Source: Streptomyces canus 299MFChir4.1 (lineage in GTDB: Bacteria; Actinomycetota; Actinomycetes; Streptomycetales; Streptomycetaceae). From it: a DNA stretch of 64,000 nucleotides. The DNA lies in the NCBI RefSeq assembly GCF_000383615.1, contig NZ_KB911591.1, positions 144,879 through 208,878 of the forward strand, written 5' to 3'. The notes below the pieces were generated by a model, which was not told the DNA's origin, ran no database searches, and was given only the letters and a program-made list of their open reading frames with translations. The position numbers were made by a program, and so were the translations under genes. Position 1 is the stretch's first letter; every line of letters begins with the position of its first letter. This document shows positions 52,120 through 61,323 of this stretch, one piece after another.

Positions 52120-52577
52120 CAGCCGTCTCCTTGCCGCTCGGAGAGCCTGCGTTCGAGGTCGCGCAGGTCCTTGGTGAGGGAGGAACGGACCTGACGGGCG
52201 AACAGGGGTGCCGCGAGGCGCAGTAGACCCCCTGGGCCTCCCCGGACCCGGATGGCCGCGAGCGTGCCGCGCGGGTGGGGCTCGAAGGAGTAGGTCACGT
52301 GCATCGGCATGGGAGCGGCCACCGAGACCATGTCCAGCAGCCTCGGAGGTTCGTACACGGCCACCCGCAGGACGTAGTCGATGCGCCGACCCAGGAAGTG
52401 CGCACTACGGGTGACCTCGGCGCCCGTCCCGAAGCCGCCGCCGTCCGCCTGCCGGGTCAGGTCCGCCGTACGGATGCCCTGTGTCCACTCGGCGTCGTGG
52501 CGCCAGTCCATGGCGTAGGCGGCCACGCGCTCTGGCGGCAGCGGGATCTCGCGCCGCACTGTCACGTCGATGCTCAT
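52119..52577 (-). CDS. SRPBCC-family protein
   Basis: A 152-residue START-like protein: MSIDVTVRREIPLPPERVAA and YAMDWRHDAEWTQGI at the start, C-terminal helix ARQVRSSLTKDLRDLERRL. The ATG at 52577 is preceded by GAGG. The frame is open much further upstream (to 52949) without homology. Coupled to the broken TfoX gene. Confidence 0.84.
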   Translation of the reverse strand: MSIDVTVRREIPLPPERVAAYAMDWRHDAEWTQGIRTADLTRQADGGGFGTGAEVTRSAHFLGRRIDYVLRVAVYEPPRLLDMVSVAAPMPMHVTYSFEPHPRGTLAAIRVRGGPGGLLRLAAPLFARQVRSSLTKDLRDLERRLSERQGDG

Positions 52578-52789
52578 CGTGTCACCGCCTCGCACCCCTG
52601 ACTCCGGCGGTCGCCGGCGCTCGGACCTCTCCAGCATGGCCGTGATCGGGGGCGGATGCGTGCCGCAGGGGTGCGTCGGGCAGGGTGCCGACGTCACCGT
52701 TCCGTTCGCGGAGCCCATTTCGTCTCCGGACCCCCAGGGCGCGGTGGGGCATGCTGGTATCCATGGGTGCCGGGCCGGGAGGTGCACGG

Positions 52790-53350
52790 ATGCGAGGGTG
52801 GGCCGGGGGGTGGGTGATCGTGGGGGTGGTCGTCCTGGTGGCGTGCGGCGGCTCCTCAGGAGGAACGTCCGGGGGTGGCTCCCCGACGCCGTCGACCGGT
52901 GCGTCGACGGCCGCGTCCGGGGCGCCGTCCACGAGCTCGTCCGCGGCACCGACCGCGAGCCCGACCGGACGAAGCCCGTCCGCTTCGGCCTCCGTACCCT
53001 CCTCGCCCAAGAGCTGTGCCGGCGGGCATGTGGAGGTCACCGTGGCCCCCGGTGATCCCGTCCGGCAGCAGGTGTGTGTGCGGCCCGGGACCGTGGTGTC
53101 GCTCGTCCTGCGCCCTCGTACGGACGGCAAGCGGTGGACCGCCCTACGCAGCTCCGCGCCGGTCTTCGTCCTCCCCTCCGGCTGGCGGCTGGGCGCGGAC
53201 GGCACCGCGCGGGCCTCACTGCGCTGCGCGGGGACGCGAGGCGGTGTTGCCGACGTCACCGCCCTGGCGAAGGAACCCGACCTGGCGGGCGCGGGCGGTG
53301 TGGCGTTCACCTTGCAGGTGAACGTGGTGCCGCACACGACGGCGGGGTGA
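52790..53350 (+). CDS. Putative secreted lipoprotein
   Basis: A 186-residue protein with a lipoprotein signal: MRGWAGGWVIVGVVVLVACG, with Cys19 in the lipobox LVAC. A 70-residue Ser/Thr/Gly/Pro linker follows, then a C-terminal beta-rich domain (HVEVTVAPGDPVRQQVCVRPGTVVSLVL... to FTLQVNVVPHTTAG). ATG at 52790 follows GGGAGG; the earlier in-frame ATGs have no ribosome site. Function unknown. Confidence 0.78.
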   Translation: MRGWAGGWVIVGVVVLVACGGSSGGTSGGGSPTPSTGASTAASGAPSTSSSAAPTASPTGRSPSASASVPSSPKSCAGGHVEVTVAPGDPVRQQVCVRPGTVVSLVLRPRTDGKRWTALRSSAPVFVLPSGWRLGADGTARASLRCAGTRGGVADVTALAKEPDLAGAGGVAFTLQVNVVPHTTAG

Positions 53351-53365
53351 CCCCGGAAACCGGGA

Positions 53366-53372
<7 letters not shown>
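53344..53372. terminator. Hairpin at the end of the lipoprotein gene
   Basis: GGGGTGACCCCGG (53344-53356), AAA loop, CCGGGATCACCCC (53360-53372): 12 of 13 pairs, starting within the lipoprotein stop codon. It also covers the stop of the convergent BNR gene. Confidence 0.7.
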
Positions 53373-54370
<998 letters not shown>

Positions 54371-54654
54371 CAGGTCCTCCCGAGCGGGTGGTGATACAGC
54401 CGTCGGTGGAGACCCGACCACGCGCGGGACGGAGCGTCCGGGGGTTTGACAAGCCTTTGACCAGAACCTGCCACTTGCGCACGTGGCTGTGAAGCGCCGG
54501 GGGGTTTCTCGGTACCCGACTCGGGGATCGCTCAGCAGCGGTGAGAGCCAGGTCGGCAGCCGCGGGCACCGGCCTTGGCGCAGGGCTTCGATGCCACGGC
54601 GGCTGTGGACGGTGTGCAGCAGCCCGGCTGACCGATACGAGGACCGACCCGGGC
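54371..54654. other. Intergenic, no gene recognised
   Basis: The region between the BNR gene start and the LLM remnant. One minus-strand frame ending at 54532 is cysteine-containing (…KPCAKAGARGCRPGSHRC) but has no start, ribosome site or recognisable domain. Probably further debris. Confidence 0.4.
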
Positions 54655-54822
54655 GGCCAGATGCCCGCAGCGGGCACCCTCGCCCAGTACGTCGACTACG
54701 CGCGGTCCGCCGCAGATGCGGGCGTGCACGAGCTGTTCGTGGACTTCGGGCAGACAGTCGCGTCTCTCGCCGAACGCGTCGGCCTCGCCGGCCGCTTCAT
54801 CGGGGGAGTCCGCCGCGGCTGA
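54655..54822 (+). pseudogene. LLM flavin oxidoreductase C-terminal remnant
   Basis: About 54 codons: GTLAQYVDYARSAADAGVHE then LFVDFGQTVASLAERVGLAGRFI, which is the usual C-terminus of one group of LLM F420-dependent oxidoreductases. Nothing upstream resembles the rest of the enzyme. It is unlike the intact LLM gene at 50911, so it is not a duplicate piece of that one. Confidence 0.6.
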
Positions 54823-54891
54823 CTCGGTGCGCGGCAGCGGAACCCTCGCTCATGGGAGAAGCCGCGTACCCGAACCGAGACCGCCGGTGTG

Positions 54892-55473
54892 TCAGGACGT
54901 CCCGAGGCCGTTGAGGAGGGTGTCGACGACGACGTCCGCCGCCTGTCCCGCGCTCAGTTCCGGCAGTTGCCGGGAGACCAGGTGCATGAGCTGGGGCAGC
55001 AGCGCGCTCGGCCAGCCCTGCGGGAGACCGGAGCGCAGCAGGCCTTCGTCCGTGGCGCGTCGCAGGAAGGTGTCGACCTCCTCGACGGCCGCGTCGCGTC
55101 GGGCATGGACGCTGCTGTCGGTGAGCATGCGGGCGAGGTCGACGGGCCAGGTGCGGTTGACGGTGATGATGTTCTCGACGTAGCGGTGCAGGGCGACGGC
55201 GACGGGTGCCTCGCGGAGCCGCGCGTCCTCGATGGCGTGCTCGATGGCGGTGAGGCGGGCTTCGTAGATGGCCGCGAGGAGGTCTTCGCGGGAGGCGAAG
55301 CGGCGGTAGACGGTGCGCCGGTCGACTCCCGCTTCGGCGGCGATGCTCGCGATGCTCGCGCCGGGGTCGGCGGCGAGCATGCGGGCGCCGGTGGTCAGGA
55401 CGGCTTCGAGATTGCGCGCTGCATCGGCTCTCACCGCACTGATTCTAGTGGCGGAATGTGATGCCTGAGACAT
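54892..55473 (-). CDS. TetR-family repressor of the MFS pump
   Basis: A 193-residue TetR protein: HTH SIASIAAEAGVDRRTVYRRFASREDLLAAIYEAR, C-terminal ligand domain. ATG at 55473 follows GAGAGG; a GTG at 55434 is a later alternative. It diverges from a DHA2 drug transporter, the classic repressor/efflux arrangement; related sequence motifs lie in the intergenic region. Confidence 0.87.
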   Translation of the reverse strand: MSQASHSATRISAVRADAARNLEAVLTTGARMLAADPGASIASIAAEAGVDRRTVYRRFASREDLLAAIYEARLTAIEHAIEDARLREAPVAVALHRYVENIITVNRTWPVDLARMLTDSSVHARRDAAVEEVDTFLRRATDEGLLRSGLPQGWPSALLPQLMHLVSRQLPELSAGQAADVVVDTLLNGLGTS

Positions 55474-55550
55474 CTAGCGCCTCTCAGGAGTAGAAGGCAC
55501 CCCTATAAGTGCTACATTCTAGTGACAGAAAGATCTGGTAGTGACAGATC
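55442..55550. promoter_or_regulatory. Candidate TetR operator motifs
   Basis: ATTCTAGTGGCGGAAT (55442-55457) and ATTCTAGTGACAGAAA (55516-55531) share 13 of 16 positions, and GGTAGTGACAGATC (55537-55550) repeats the core TAGTGACAGA. The first has perfect 4-bp arms and covers the beginning of the TetR gene; the other two lie just upstream of the MFS gene. The likely ligand-responsive repressor is the TetR encoded here. Confidence 0.5.
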
Positions 55551-55578
55551 TGTGAGTCTTCTAGAGAGGCAGCTTCCG

Positions 55579-57120
55579 ATGTCGAAGGCAGACAACTCCT
55601 CCTCACCCAGGGCGGGTGGTGTCGCCGCCGCGATGAGCGCGCTGGTCCTGGCGGTCCTGCTCGCGGCCCTGGACCAGACGATCGTCTCGACCGCGTTGCC
55701 CCGGATAGCCGAGGACCTGAACGGTTTCGACGACATCGCATGGGTCAGCGCCGCCTACCTCCTCGCGTCGACCGCGGTCACACCTCTGTGGGGCAAGCTG
55801 GGCGACATGTTCGGCCGCAAGCCGCTGTATCTGGCCTCCACCTCGGTCTTCCTGATCGCCTCCGTGGCCTGCGGCCTGGCACAGAACCTGCCCGAGCTGG
55901 TCGGCGCCCGTGTGCTGCAGGGTGTGGGCGGAGGCGGCATGATCGTGCTGACCTTCGCCCTCGTCGGCGACATCGTCACCCCGAGCGAACGCGGCCGCTA
56001 CCAGGGCATGTTCGGCTCGGTCTACGGCGTCGCCAGCATTGTCGGCCCCCTGCTGGGCGGCGTCTTCACCGACCAACTGTCCTGGCGCTGGGCCTTCCTG
56101 GTCAACCTGCCGGTCGGCATCGTCGCCCTGGCCATCGCCGCCCGGGCGCTGCCCGCCGCCACCCGGGGCGCCCGGGCCCGCATCGACTACCTCGGCGCCA
56201 CCGTGCTGGCCGCCCTCGCCACCGGCCTGGTGCTCGTCACCTCGTTCGGGGAGCGCTGGGGCTGGGGCTCGCCTGCCATCGTCGGACTGATCGCCGTCAC
56301 CGTCGCGCTGGCCGTACTGCTGGTGCCGGTCGAGCGCCACGCCGCCGCCCCGGTCCTGCCGCCGGCCATGTTCGCCTCCCGGACCGTGGTGTTCTCCTCG
56401 CTGATCGCCTTCTTCGCCAACGCCGCGATGTTCTCCGTGCTGGTCTACCTGCCGACCTACCTCCAGATCGTCCACGGAGTCTCGGCCACCCTTTCCGGCA
56501 TCCACATGCTGCCCCTGGTCGCCGGTCTGGTCGTCAGCCAGTCCCTGGCCGGACGCTGGGCCGCACAAGCCGGCCGGCTGCGGACGATCCTCCTGGCCGG
56601 CCTGGTCGCCAACCTCGCCGGGCTGCTCCTGCTGGGCACCATCGGCGCGGCCACCAACGCTCTCGTCCTGAGTTTCTACTTCCTGATCACCGGTGTCGGC
56701 ATCGGCATGGTGCCCATGGTCGTGCTGACCACCGTCCAGAACAGCGTGCCCGCCGCCGACCTCGGCGCCGCCAGCGCCGTCGTCACCTTCGCCCGCTCCA
56801 TCGGCGCTGCCTTCGGGGTCGCCGTCTTCGGCACCCTCCTCAACACGGGATTCGCCGACCGCACAAGCGGACTGCCGACCGCCGGCGGCTTCGACTCCGC
56901 TCGTCCCGACACCATCGGTCGGCTGCCCGGCGCCCTGCGCGACTCCGCACTGGACGCCTTCGCCCACGCCACGGCCGGCGGCTATCTCTGGATCGCGCCC
57001 GCCCTCGCCGTCGGGGTTCTTCTCGCCCTGTTCCTGAAGCCGGCGCTCAGGACCGGCGAGACCGCCACCCTCGACCACTCCGATCCCGCCCCCGCCAAGG
57101 ATTCCGTCCGGGCCGCCTGA
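55579..57120 (+). CDS. MFS drug transporter, DHA2 (14-helix) family
   Basis: A 513-residue proton-coupled exporter of the EmrB/QacA group. Motifs: LAALDQTIVSTALPRIAEDL (helix 1), GKLGDMFGRK (motif A), and the motif C region GPLLGGVFTDQLSWRWAFLVNLPVG. Fourteen hydrophobic segments fit. ATG at 55579 follows AGAGAGG; an upstream ATG-like frame start is unlikely. Exports toxic hydrophobic compounds; the substrate is unknown. Confidence 0.92.
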   Translation: MSKADNSSSPRAGGVAAAMSALVLAVLLAALDQTIVSTALPRIAEDLNGFDDIAWVSAAYLLASTAVTPLWGKLGDMFGRKPLYLASTSVFLIASVACGLAQNLPELVGARVLQGVGGGGMIVLTFALVGDIVTPSERGRYQGMFGSVYGVASIVGPLLGGVFTDQLSWRWAFLVNLPVGIVALAIAARALPAATRGARARIDYLGATVLAALATGLVLVTSFGERWGWGSPAIVGLIAVTVALAVLLVPVERHAAAPVLPPAMFASRTVVFSSLIAFFANAAMFSVLVYLPTYLQIVHGVSATLSGIHMLPLVAGLVVSQSLAGRWAAQAGRLRTILLAGLVANLAGLLLLGTIGAATNALVLSFYFLITGVGIGMVPMVVLTTVQNSVPAADLGAASAVVTFARSIGAAFGVAVFGTLLNTGFADRTSGLPTAGGFDSARPDTIGRLPGALRDSALDAFAHATAGGYLWIAPALAVGVLLALFLKPALRTGETATLDHSDPAPAKDSVRAA

Positions 57121-57540
57121 CCCGCCGGCGCCCACGCCCTCGACCGGCCGACACCCCACCAGGTACCGGCCGACGGCGTGCTCCGGGCGCCCATGGCACC
57201 GGGCCAGGCGTCACCGTCCTGCGGAGTCGTCTCCGACAGCCGCTTGAGCTGGGTGACCCACAACGCGTCGTTCCCGGTCACCACAAGCGTGCTGTCCGCC
57301 ACCGGAGGTAGCAACCATGTCCCTGGTGCAGCTGCACACCCGCGCCGACACCCGACCATCCGAGCCGCGTGTACGGCACCTGCTCTCCCGGGAACATCTC
57401 GAACCGATGGCCGTGGAACCACACCGCGGAGCTTCGGGCGAGCGGCCCAGCTCGGACCTCGGTGAGGCCCGGCCCCCCCTCCGGCCCCCACTCCGGCCAC
57501 CGTTCGAAGCACCGGACACGCCAGGCTCCCCTCTCAGCGG
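57121..57540. other. Non-coding or degraded sequence
   Basis: Between the MFS gene and the GNAT remnant. Two minus-strand stretches have coding-like third positions: PVADSTLVVTGNDALWVTQL at about 57200-57310, and, in another frame, AVWFHGHRFEMFPGEQVPYT at about 57310-57430. Neither has a start, and they are broken by stops and frame changes. I cannot name the parent gene. Confidence 0.4.
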
Positions 57541-57732
57541 ATGAAGGCGAGGTCCGGGCAGCAGCGCCGCGGCTACGGCGAGGCGGTGACCCGCAAGGCG
57601 CTGTACGAGGGTGTCCGCGCCACCGGCCTCACCCGGGCCACCCTGCACGCGACCGCCGCCGGGGCACCGGTGTATCCGCGCATCGGTTTCGAGCCGAACT
57701 CCCCGATGCGCTTCTACGCGCTCAAGGACTGA
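57541..57732 (+). pseudogene. GNAT acetyltransferase C-terminal remnant
   Basis: 63 codons containing the acetyl-CoA-binding motif A (QQRRGYGEAVTRKAL), then ATGLTRATLHATAAGAPVYPR and IGFEPNSPMRFYALKD, the usual ending of a GNAT acetyltransferase. The N-terminal half that carries the substrate site is absent. Confidence 0.65.
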
Positions 57733-57851
57733 GGCAGGCCGCCGTGAGGGCGCCTCCCGTTCCCGGGCGTGAGCATCGGACAGAGCGTCAAGGGACCGAT
57801 ACGCATGGTTTTCCGTACACGAGGGCCTGCGGGTTTCAGTCGGCCGGATCG

Positions 57852-58730
57852 CTAACGGGTCGTGTTCTTCGCCGAGGCCGGTTCCGTCTGCTCCGCGGCC
57901 CAGGAGGTGAGGATGCGCAGGGCATCGTGGGCGGGGCTGGCGGGTTCGGCGGTCAGGATCATGAGGCGTTGTCCGGAGTGGTCGGGGCTGGCCCAGGTGT
58001 CGCAGTCGAGGGTGAGGTCGCCGACCAAGGGGTGGTGGTAGTGCTTGGTGCCGTACGTCGCGCTGGTGACGCGGTGTTCGGCCCACCAGGTGCGGAAGTC
58101 GGTGTCCCGGACGGAGAGTTCGCCGACGAGGCGGGCGAGGTCCGGGTCGTCGGGGTCGGCGCCCGCCTCCATGCGCAGGGCGGCCACCGCGTCCCGGGCG
58201 TCGTGCGCCCAGTTCTTGTGCAGTCCCCGGATCGCTGGGTGGGTGAACATGAGGCGCAGGTAGTTGCGGTGTTGGGCCGGTAGGGCGGCGAAGTCGGTGT
58301 AGAGGGCGGTGGCGGTGGGGTTCCAGGCGAGGATGTCGAGGTGTTTGCCGAGGACGAGGGCCGGGGTGTGGGTGAGTTGGTCGAGGAGGCGGCGCATGGC
58401 GGGCCGCATGCGCTGGGTCTGCCGGTGGTGGCGGGGTTGGTCGTCGGTGCGGCCGGCGAGTTGGTAGAGGTGTTGTCGCTGGTCTTCGTCGAGGTGGAGG
58501 GCGTGGGTGAGGGTGGCGAGGACAGGGGTGGAGGCGCGGACGCGGCCCTGTTCGAGGCGGGTGTAGTAGTCCACGCTGATGGCGGCGAGGGTGGCGACCT
58601 CTTCGCGGCGCAGGCCGGTGACGCGGCGTGTGGTGTCCGTGGTGGGCAGGCCGCAGTCCCGGGGGGTCAGCTGTGCCCGACGGGCCCGTAGGAAGGCACC
58701 GAGGGCACGGGGGTCGGGATGTGAGCTCAT
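57852..58730 (-). CDS. XRE-family regulator with MmyB-like ligand domain
   Basis: A 292-residue protein: N-terminal HTH_31 (ALGAFLRARRAQLTPRDCGL; RVTGLRREEVATLAAISVDYYTRLEQGR) and a C-terminal MmyB-like PAS-fold domain (ILAWNPTATALYTDFAALPAQHRNYLRLMF, then TYGTKHYHHPLVGDLTLDCD). These often control adjacent oxidoreductases or hydrolases and may bind fatty-acid ligands. ATG at 58730 follows GGAGA. A palindrome lies 25 bases upstream. Confidence 0.88.
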   Translation of the reverse strand: MSSHPDPRALGAFLRARRAQLTPRDCGLPTTDTTRRVTGLRREEVATLAAISVDYYTRLEQGRVRASTPVLATLTHALHLDEDQRQHLYQLAGRTDDQPRHHRQTQRMRPAMRRLLDQLTHTPALVLGKHLDILAWNPTATALYTDFAALPAQHRNYLRLMFTHPAIRGLHKNWAHDARDAVAALRMEAGADPDDPDLARLVGELSVRDTDFRTWWAEHRVTSATYGTKHYHHPLVGDLTLDCDTWASPDHSGQRLMILTAEPASPAHDALRILTSWAAEQTEPASAKNTTR

Positions 58731-58754
58731 GTCGTCGATTCTCCTGCGGATCAC

Positions 58755-58771
58755 GCACACGTGCAGTGTGC
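58755..58771. promoter_or_regulatory. Palindrome upstream of the XRE regulator
   Basis: GCACAC, five bases (GTGCA), GTGTGC: perfect 6-bp arms, 25 bases before the regulator's start. Probably its own operator; nothing similar was found at the neighbouring hydrolase genes. Confidence 0.5.
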
Positions 58772-58787
58772 CGATATGCCGCCCGAG

Positions 58788-58818
58788 GGCTGCGGGACCC
58801 TTGGTCGGTCCCGCAGCC
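58788..58818 (-). terminator. Terminator of the first hydrolase gene
   Basis: GGCTGCGGGACC (58788-58799), seven bases, GGTCCCGCAGCC (58807-58818): a 12-bp perfect stem 14 bases beyond the stop of the hydrolase gene (minus strand). Confidence 0.8.
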
Positions 58819-58831
58819 TTCCGAGGGGTTG

Positions 58832-59692
58832 TCAGCGGACAGTTGCGCGGGCCGCGCGCTCGATCACCCTGGCCACCAGATGCGGGTGTGAGACGGCGAC
58901 GGAGTGGGACGCGGCGACCTCGGTGGTGTGTGCGTGGGCACGCCTGGCCATGAAGCGCTGCACGGCCGGGGGGATGTTGAGGTCTTCGGTGGTGATGATG
59001 TCCCAGCTGGGCTTGGTCTTCCAGGCCGCGGTGGTGGCCTTCTCCTCCAGGGCGGCCTGGGCGATGGGACGCTGTTCGGCGGCCATCAGGACGGCCTGCC
59101 CCGTCGGCACGTCGGCGGCGAACTGGTGGTGGAACTTGTCCTGCCGGATGTACAGGTCGGTGGCGGTGGAGCCGTCCGCCTGCTGGTAGGTGACCGGGTC
59201 GAGAGCGCCGGGGAGCGTGGAGCCCGGGTACGTGTTCGTGAGCTCCAGGGCGCTTTCGCCGGGGGCGGGCAGGAAGGCGGCCACATAGACCAGGGCCTTG
59301 ACCTCGGGTGCGTCGGTGGTGGCCTCGCTGATGACGTTGCCGCCGTAGGAGTGGCCGACGACGATCTTCGGTCCCTTGACGTGGTCGAGGACCGTGCGCA
59401 GCGCGGCGGCATCGGAGGCCGGGCCGCGCAGTGGGTTGGCGGCGGCGACGACCGGGTAGCCGTCGGCACGCAGGTCGGCGATGACGCCGTTCCAGCTGGA
59501 TCCGTCGGCGAAGGCTCCGTGCTCCAGGATGATGGCGGGCTTGGAGGGCTTGGCGGGCTGGGCTGCTCCGGCGACCTCGGCCGTCTCGGTCGCGCCGTTG
59601 GCGGTCCCGCTGAGGGCGAACGCGCCGAGCGCGAGCCCCGCCGCGGCCGCGCCCGTCACCAGCCGCTTGTGTCCACCCTTGATGCTCACCAC
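58832..59692 (-). CDS. Exported alpha/beta hydrolase
   Basis: A 286-residue protein with a signal peptide (KRLVTGAAAAGLALGAFALSGTANGA). The core begins PAIILEHGAFADGSSW; the nucleophile is Ser115 in GHSYGG. It resembles the salicylate-esterase-like group often found in soil bacteria. The start is GTG at 59692 (or the next GTG at 59689) after AGGGG. One of the 21-bp GTCACC palindromes lies 61 bp upstream. Confidence 0.86.
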   Translation of the reverse strand: MVSIKGGHKRLVTGAAAAGLALGAFALSGTANGATETAEVAGAAQPAKPSKPAIILEHGAFADGSSWNGVIADLRADGYPVVAAANPLRGPASDAAALRTVLDHVKGPKIVVGHSYGGNVISEATTDAPEVKALVYVAAFLPAPGESALELTNTYPGSTLPGALDPVTYQQADGSTATDLYIRQDKFHHQFAADVPTGQAVLMAAEQRPIAQAALEEKATTAAWKTKPSWDIITTEDLNIPPAVQRFMARRAHAHTTEVAASHSVAVSHPHLVARVIERAARATVR

Positions 59693-59752
59693 GACAAACC
59701 CCTCTCAGGAAGTCTTCTCGGTACTTACGGTGTTTCGGTCTCGCTGAACCTC

Positions 59753-59773
59753 GTCACCGGATTGATTGGTGAC
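59753..59773. promoter_or_regulatory. GTCACC palindrome P1
   Basis: GTCACC-N9-GGTGAC with perfect 6-bp arms, 61 bp before the exported hydrolase start. First of five copies of this 21-bp element between here and 63380. In this copy the spacer's TTGAT runs against the direction of the hydrolase gene. Confidence 0.7.
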
Positions 59774-59849
59774 GATTCTGACGCGGACGGCATGACGGCC
59801 ACTCCGGTGTGCGCGGAGTCCGGCGCCGCCGCCCGGCGACGGCCGACGC

Positions 59850-60917
59850 TCAGAGGTGGTCGGCGTCGACCACTGCCTGGGCGAAGACGGTGGGGGCTTC
59901 CTGCGGCAGGTTGTGACCGATGTCCGCGATCGTCCGGTGCAGGTAGGGCCCGGTGAAGTGGCTGCGGTAACTGGACCCGTCGCCCGGTGCGGTGAATGGG
60001 TCGAGGGCGGCGTCGAGGGTGACGGTGGGGACCCCGATGGAGGGCTGGGCGGCCAGCTTCTTTTCGTACCGGTCATAGCGTCGGTCGCCCTCGATCAGAC
60101 TGATGCGCCAGCGGTAGTTGTAGAGGACGATCGCGGCGTAGTCGGGGTTCTCGAAGGCCTCGGCCGTGCGCCCGAAGGTGGCGTCGGAGAATTTCCAGTC
60201 GGGGGAGACGAGGGTCCACACGTAGCGGCACAGCGCGATGCGCTCGTCGACGTTCTCCATGGCCTTCACGCCGCGGTCGGTGGCGAAGTACCACTGGTAC
60301 CACCAGTTGTGCTCCACGCCCGGAGCGGCGGGCTCCAGCTGCATCTTGCGGTCGGTGATGAGGTAACCGCTGGTCGACACGAGGGACTTGACGCGCTCGG
60401 GCCACAGGGCGGCGATGATGTCGGCGGTACGTGAGCCCCAGTCGAAGCCGGCGAGGACGGCCTTCTCGATCTTCAGGGCGTCCATGAAGGCGATGACGTC
60501 CAGCGCGATCGCGGACTGCTCGGCGGTACGGGGCGTGTGGCGGGACAGGAATCGGGTACTGCCGTGGCCGCGCAGATACGGGACGAGCACGCGGTAGCCC
60601 AGGTCGGCCAGGAGCGGGGCGACGTCGACGAAGCTGTGGATGTCGTACGGCCAGCCGTGCAGGAGAACGACGACCGGGCCGTGCCGGGGGCCGGCCTCGG
60701 CGTAACCGATGTCCAGGACACCCGCCTTGACGTGCCTGAGCGTGCTGAACTCGGTGTGGGTGCCGGGGGTGATGGTCGGCACCGTGGGCGTGGTGGCGCC
60801 GCCCGGCTCGTCCGGGGCGGTCGCGGCGGATGCGTTGGTCTTCAGGCCGGTGAGTGAGACCGCTGCCGCGCCGGTGCCCAGGCCGACGGCCTTGCTGAAG
60901 GTACGCCTGTTGATCAT
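59850..60917 (-). CDS. Tat-exported epoxide hydrolase-like alpha/beta hydrolase
   Basis: A 355-residue protein with a twin-arginine signal (MINRRTFSKAVGLGTGAAAV). The oxyanion motif is HGWPYD (88-93) and the nucleophile is Asp159 in GFDWGS, which places it with epoxide hydrolases and haloalkane dehalogenases. The His is in IADIGHNLPQE near the end. ATG at 60917 follows GGAGG-like CGGAGGA. A GTCACC palindrome containing a perfect -35 TTGACA stands 81 bp upstream. Confidence 0.86.
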   Translation of the reverse strand: MINRRTFSKAVGLGTGAAAVSLTGLKTNASAATAPDEPGGATTPTVPTITPGTHTEFSTLRHVKAGVLDIGYAEAGPRHGPVVVLLHGWPYDIHSFVDVAPLLADLGYRVLVPYLRGHGSTRFLSRHTPRTAEQSAIALDVIAFMDALKIEKAVLAGFDWGSRTADIIAALWPERVKSLVSTSGYLITDRKMQLEPAAPGVEHNWWYQWYFATDRGVKAMENVDERIALCRYVWTLVSPDWKFSDATFGRTAEAFENPDYAAIVLYNYRWRISLIEGDRRYDRYEKKLAAQPSIGVPTVTLDAALDPFTAPGDGSSYRSHFTGPYLHRTIADIGHNLPQEAPTVFAQAVVDADHL

Positions 60918-60997
60918 GTCCAGTCCTCCGTCGTGCGATTGCGATGACCGGCCCGTGCTTGGTGAGCCCGGGGCGAGGCGACCCTCGCACAGCACTC

Positions 60998-61018
60998 GTC
61001 ACCTGTCAAACCGGTGAC
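60998..61018 (-). promoter_or_regulatory. GTCACC palindrome P2 with embedded -35
   Basis: Perfect arms GTCACC/GGTGAC with a nine-base spacer. Read on the minus strand the spacer gives TTTGACA, so TTGACA forms a consensus -35; 17 bases later GAGGGT is a fair -10. Binding of a repressor would block the promoter of the epoxide hydrolase-like gene. The copy could also influence the divergent aldehyde dehydrogenase gene. Confidence 0.72.
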
Positions 61019-61323
61019 GAATGCCGTCGGTGCCCCACACTCTCGCCCGTGACGAAACCCGACGCATCAGTCATGTGACGGTCGGATGTGAAGGGTGCAT
61101 GGGGGCGTGCGGAGCGCCGTCCGGTCGGTCATTCGGCTGAAGGGAGCACCTTTGGGCCTCGCCTGCCGTATCGGCTCTCGTGTTCAATGGGGCCCCTGGT
61201 GTGGAAGATATCTCAGTCAAAGTCAATGGCATGAGAATGTAGGCTGCGTAAATGCTACATTGAAGTGGCAATTACTGACGATGGTCAATGACCTGGGTCT
61301 GAAGCACCGGAAGAGAGAAGCGC
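61019..61323. other. Promoter region of the aldehyde dehydrogenase gene
   Basis: 305 bp without a gene. The last 120 bases are visibly AT-richer. AATGTAG (61236-61242) and CTACATT (61255-61261) form a perfect 7-bp inverted repeat with a 12-base spacer. The right arm continues into a 17-base stretch, TGCTACATTGAAGTGGC, that resembles TGCTACATTCTAGTGAC in front of the MFS gene (15 of 17 identical allowing the differing pair and A/G change). Confidence 0.5.
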
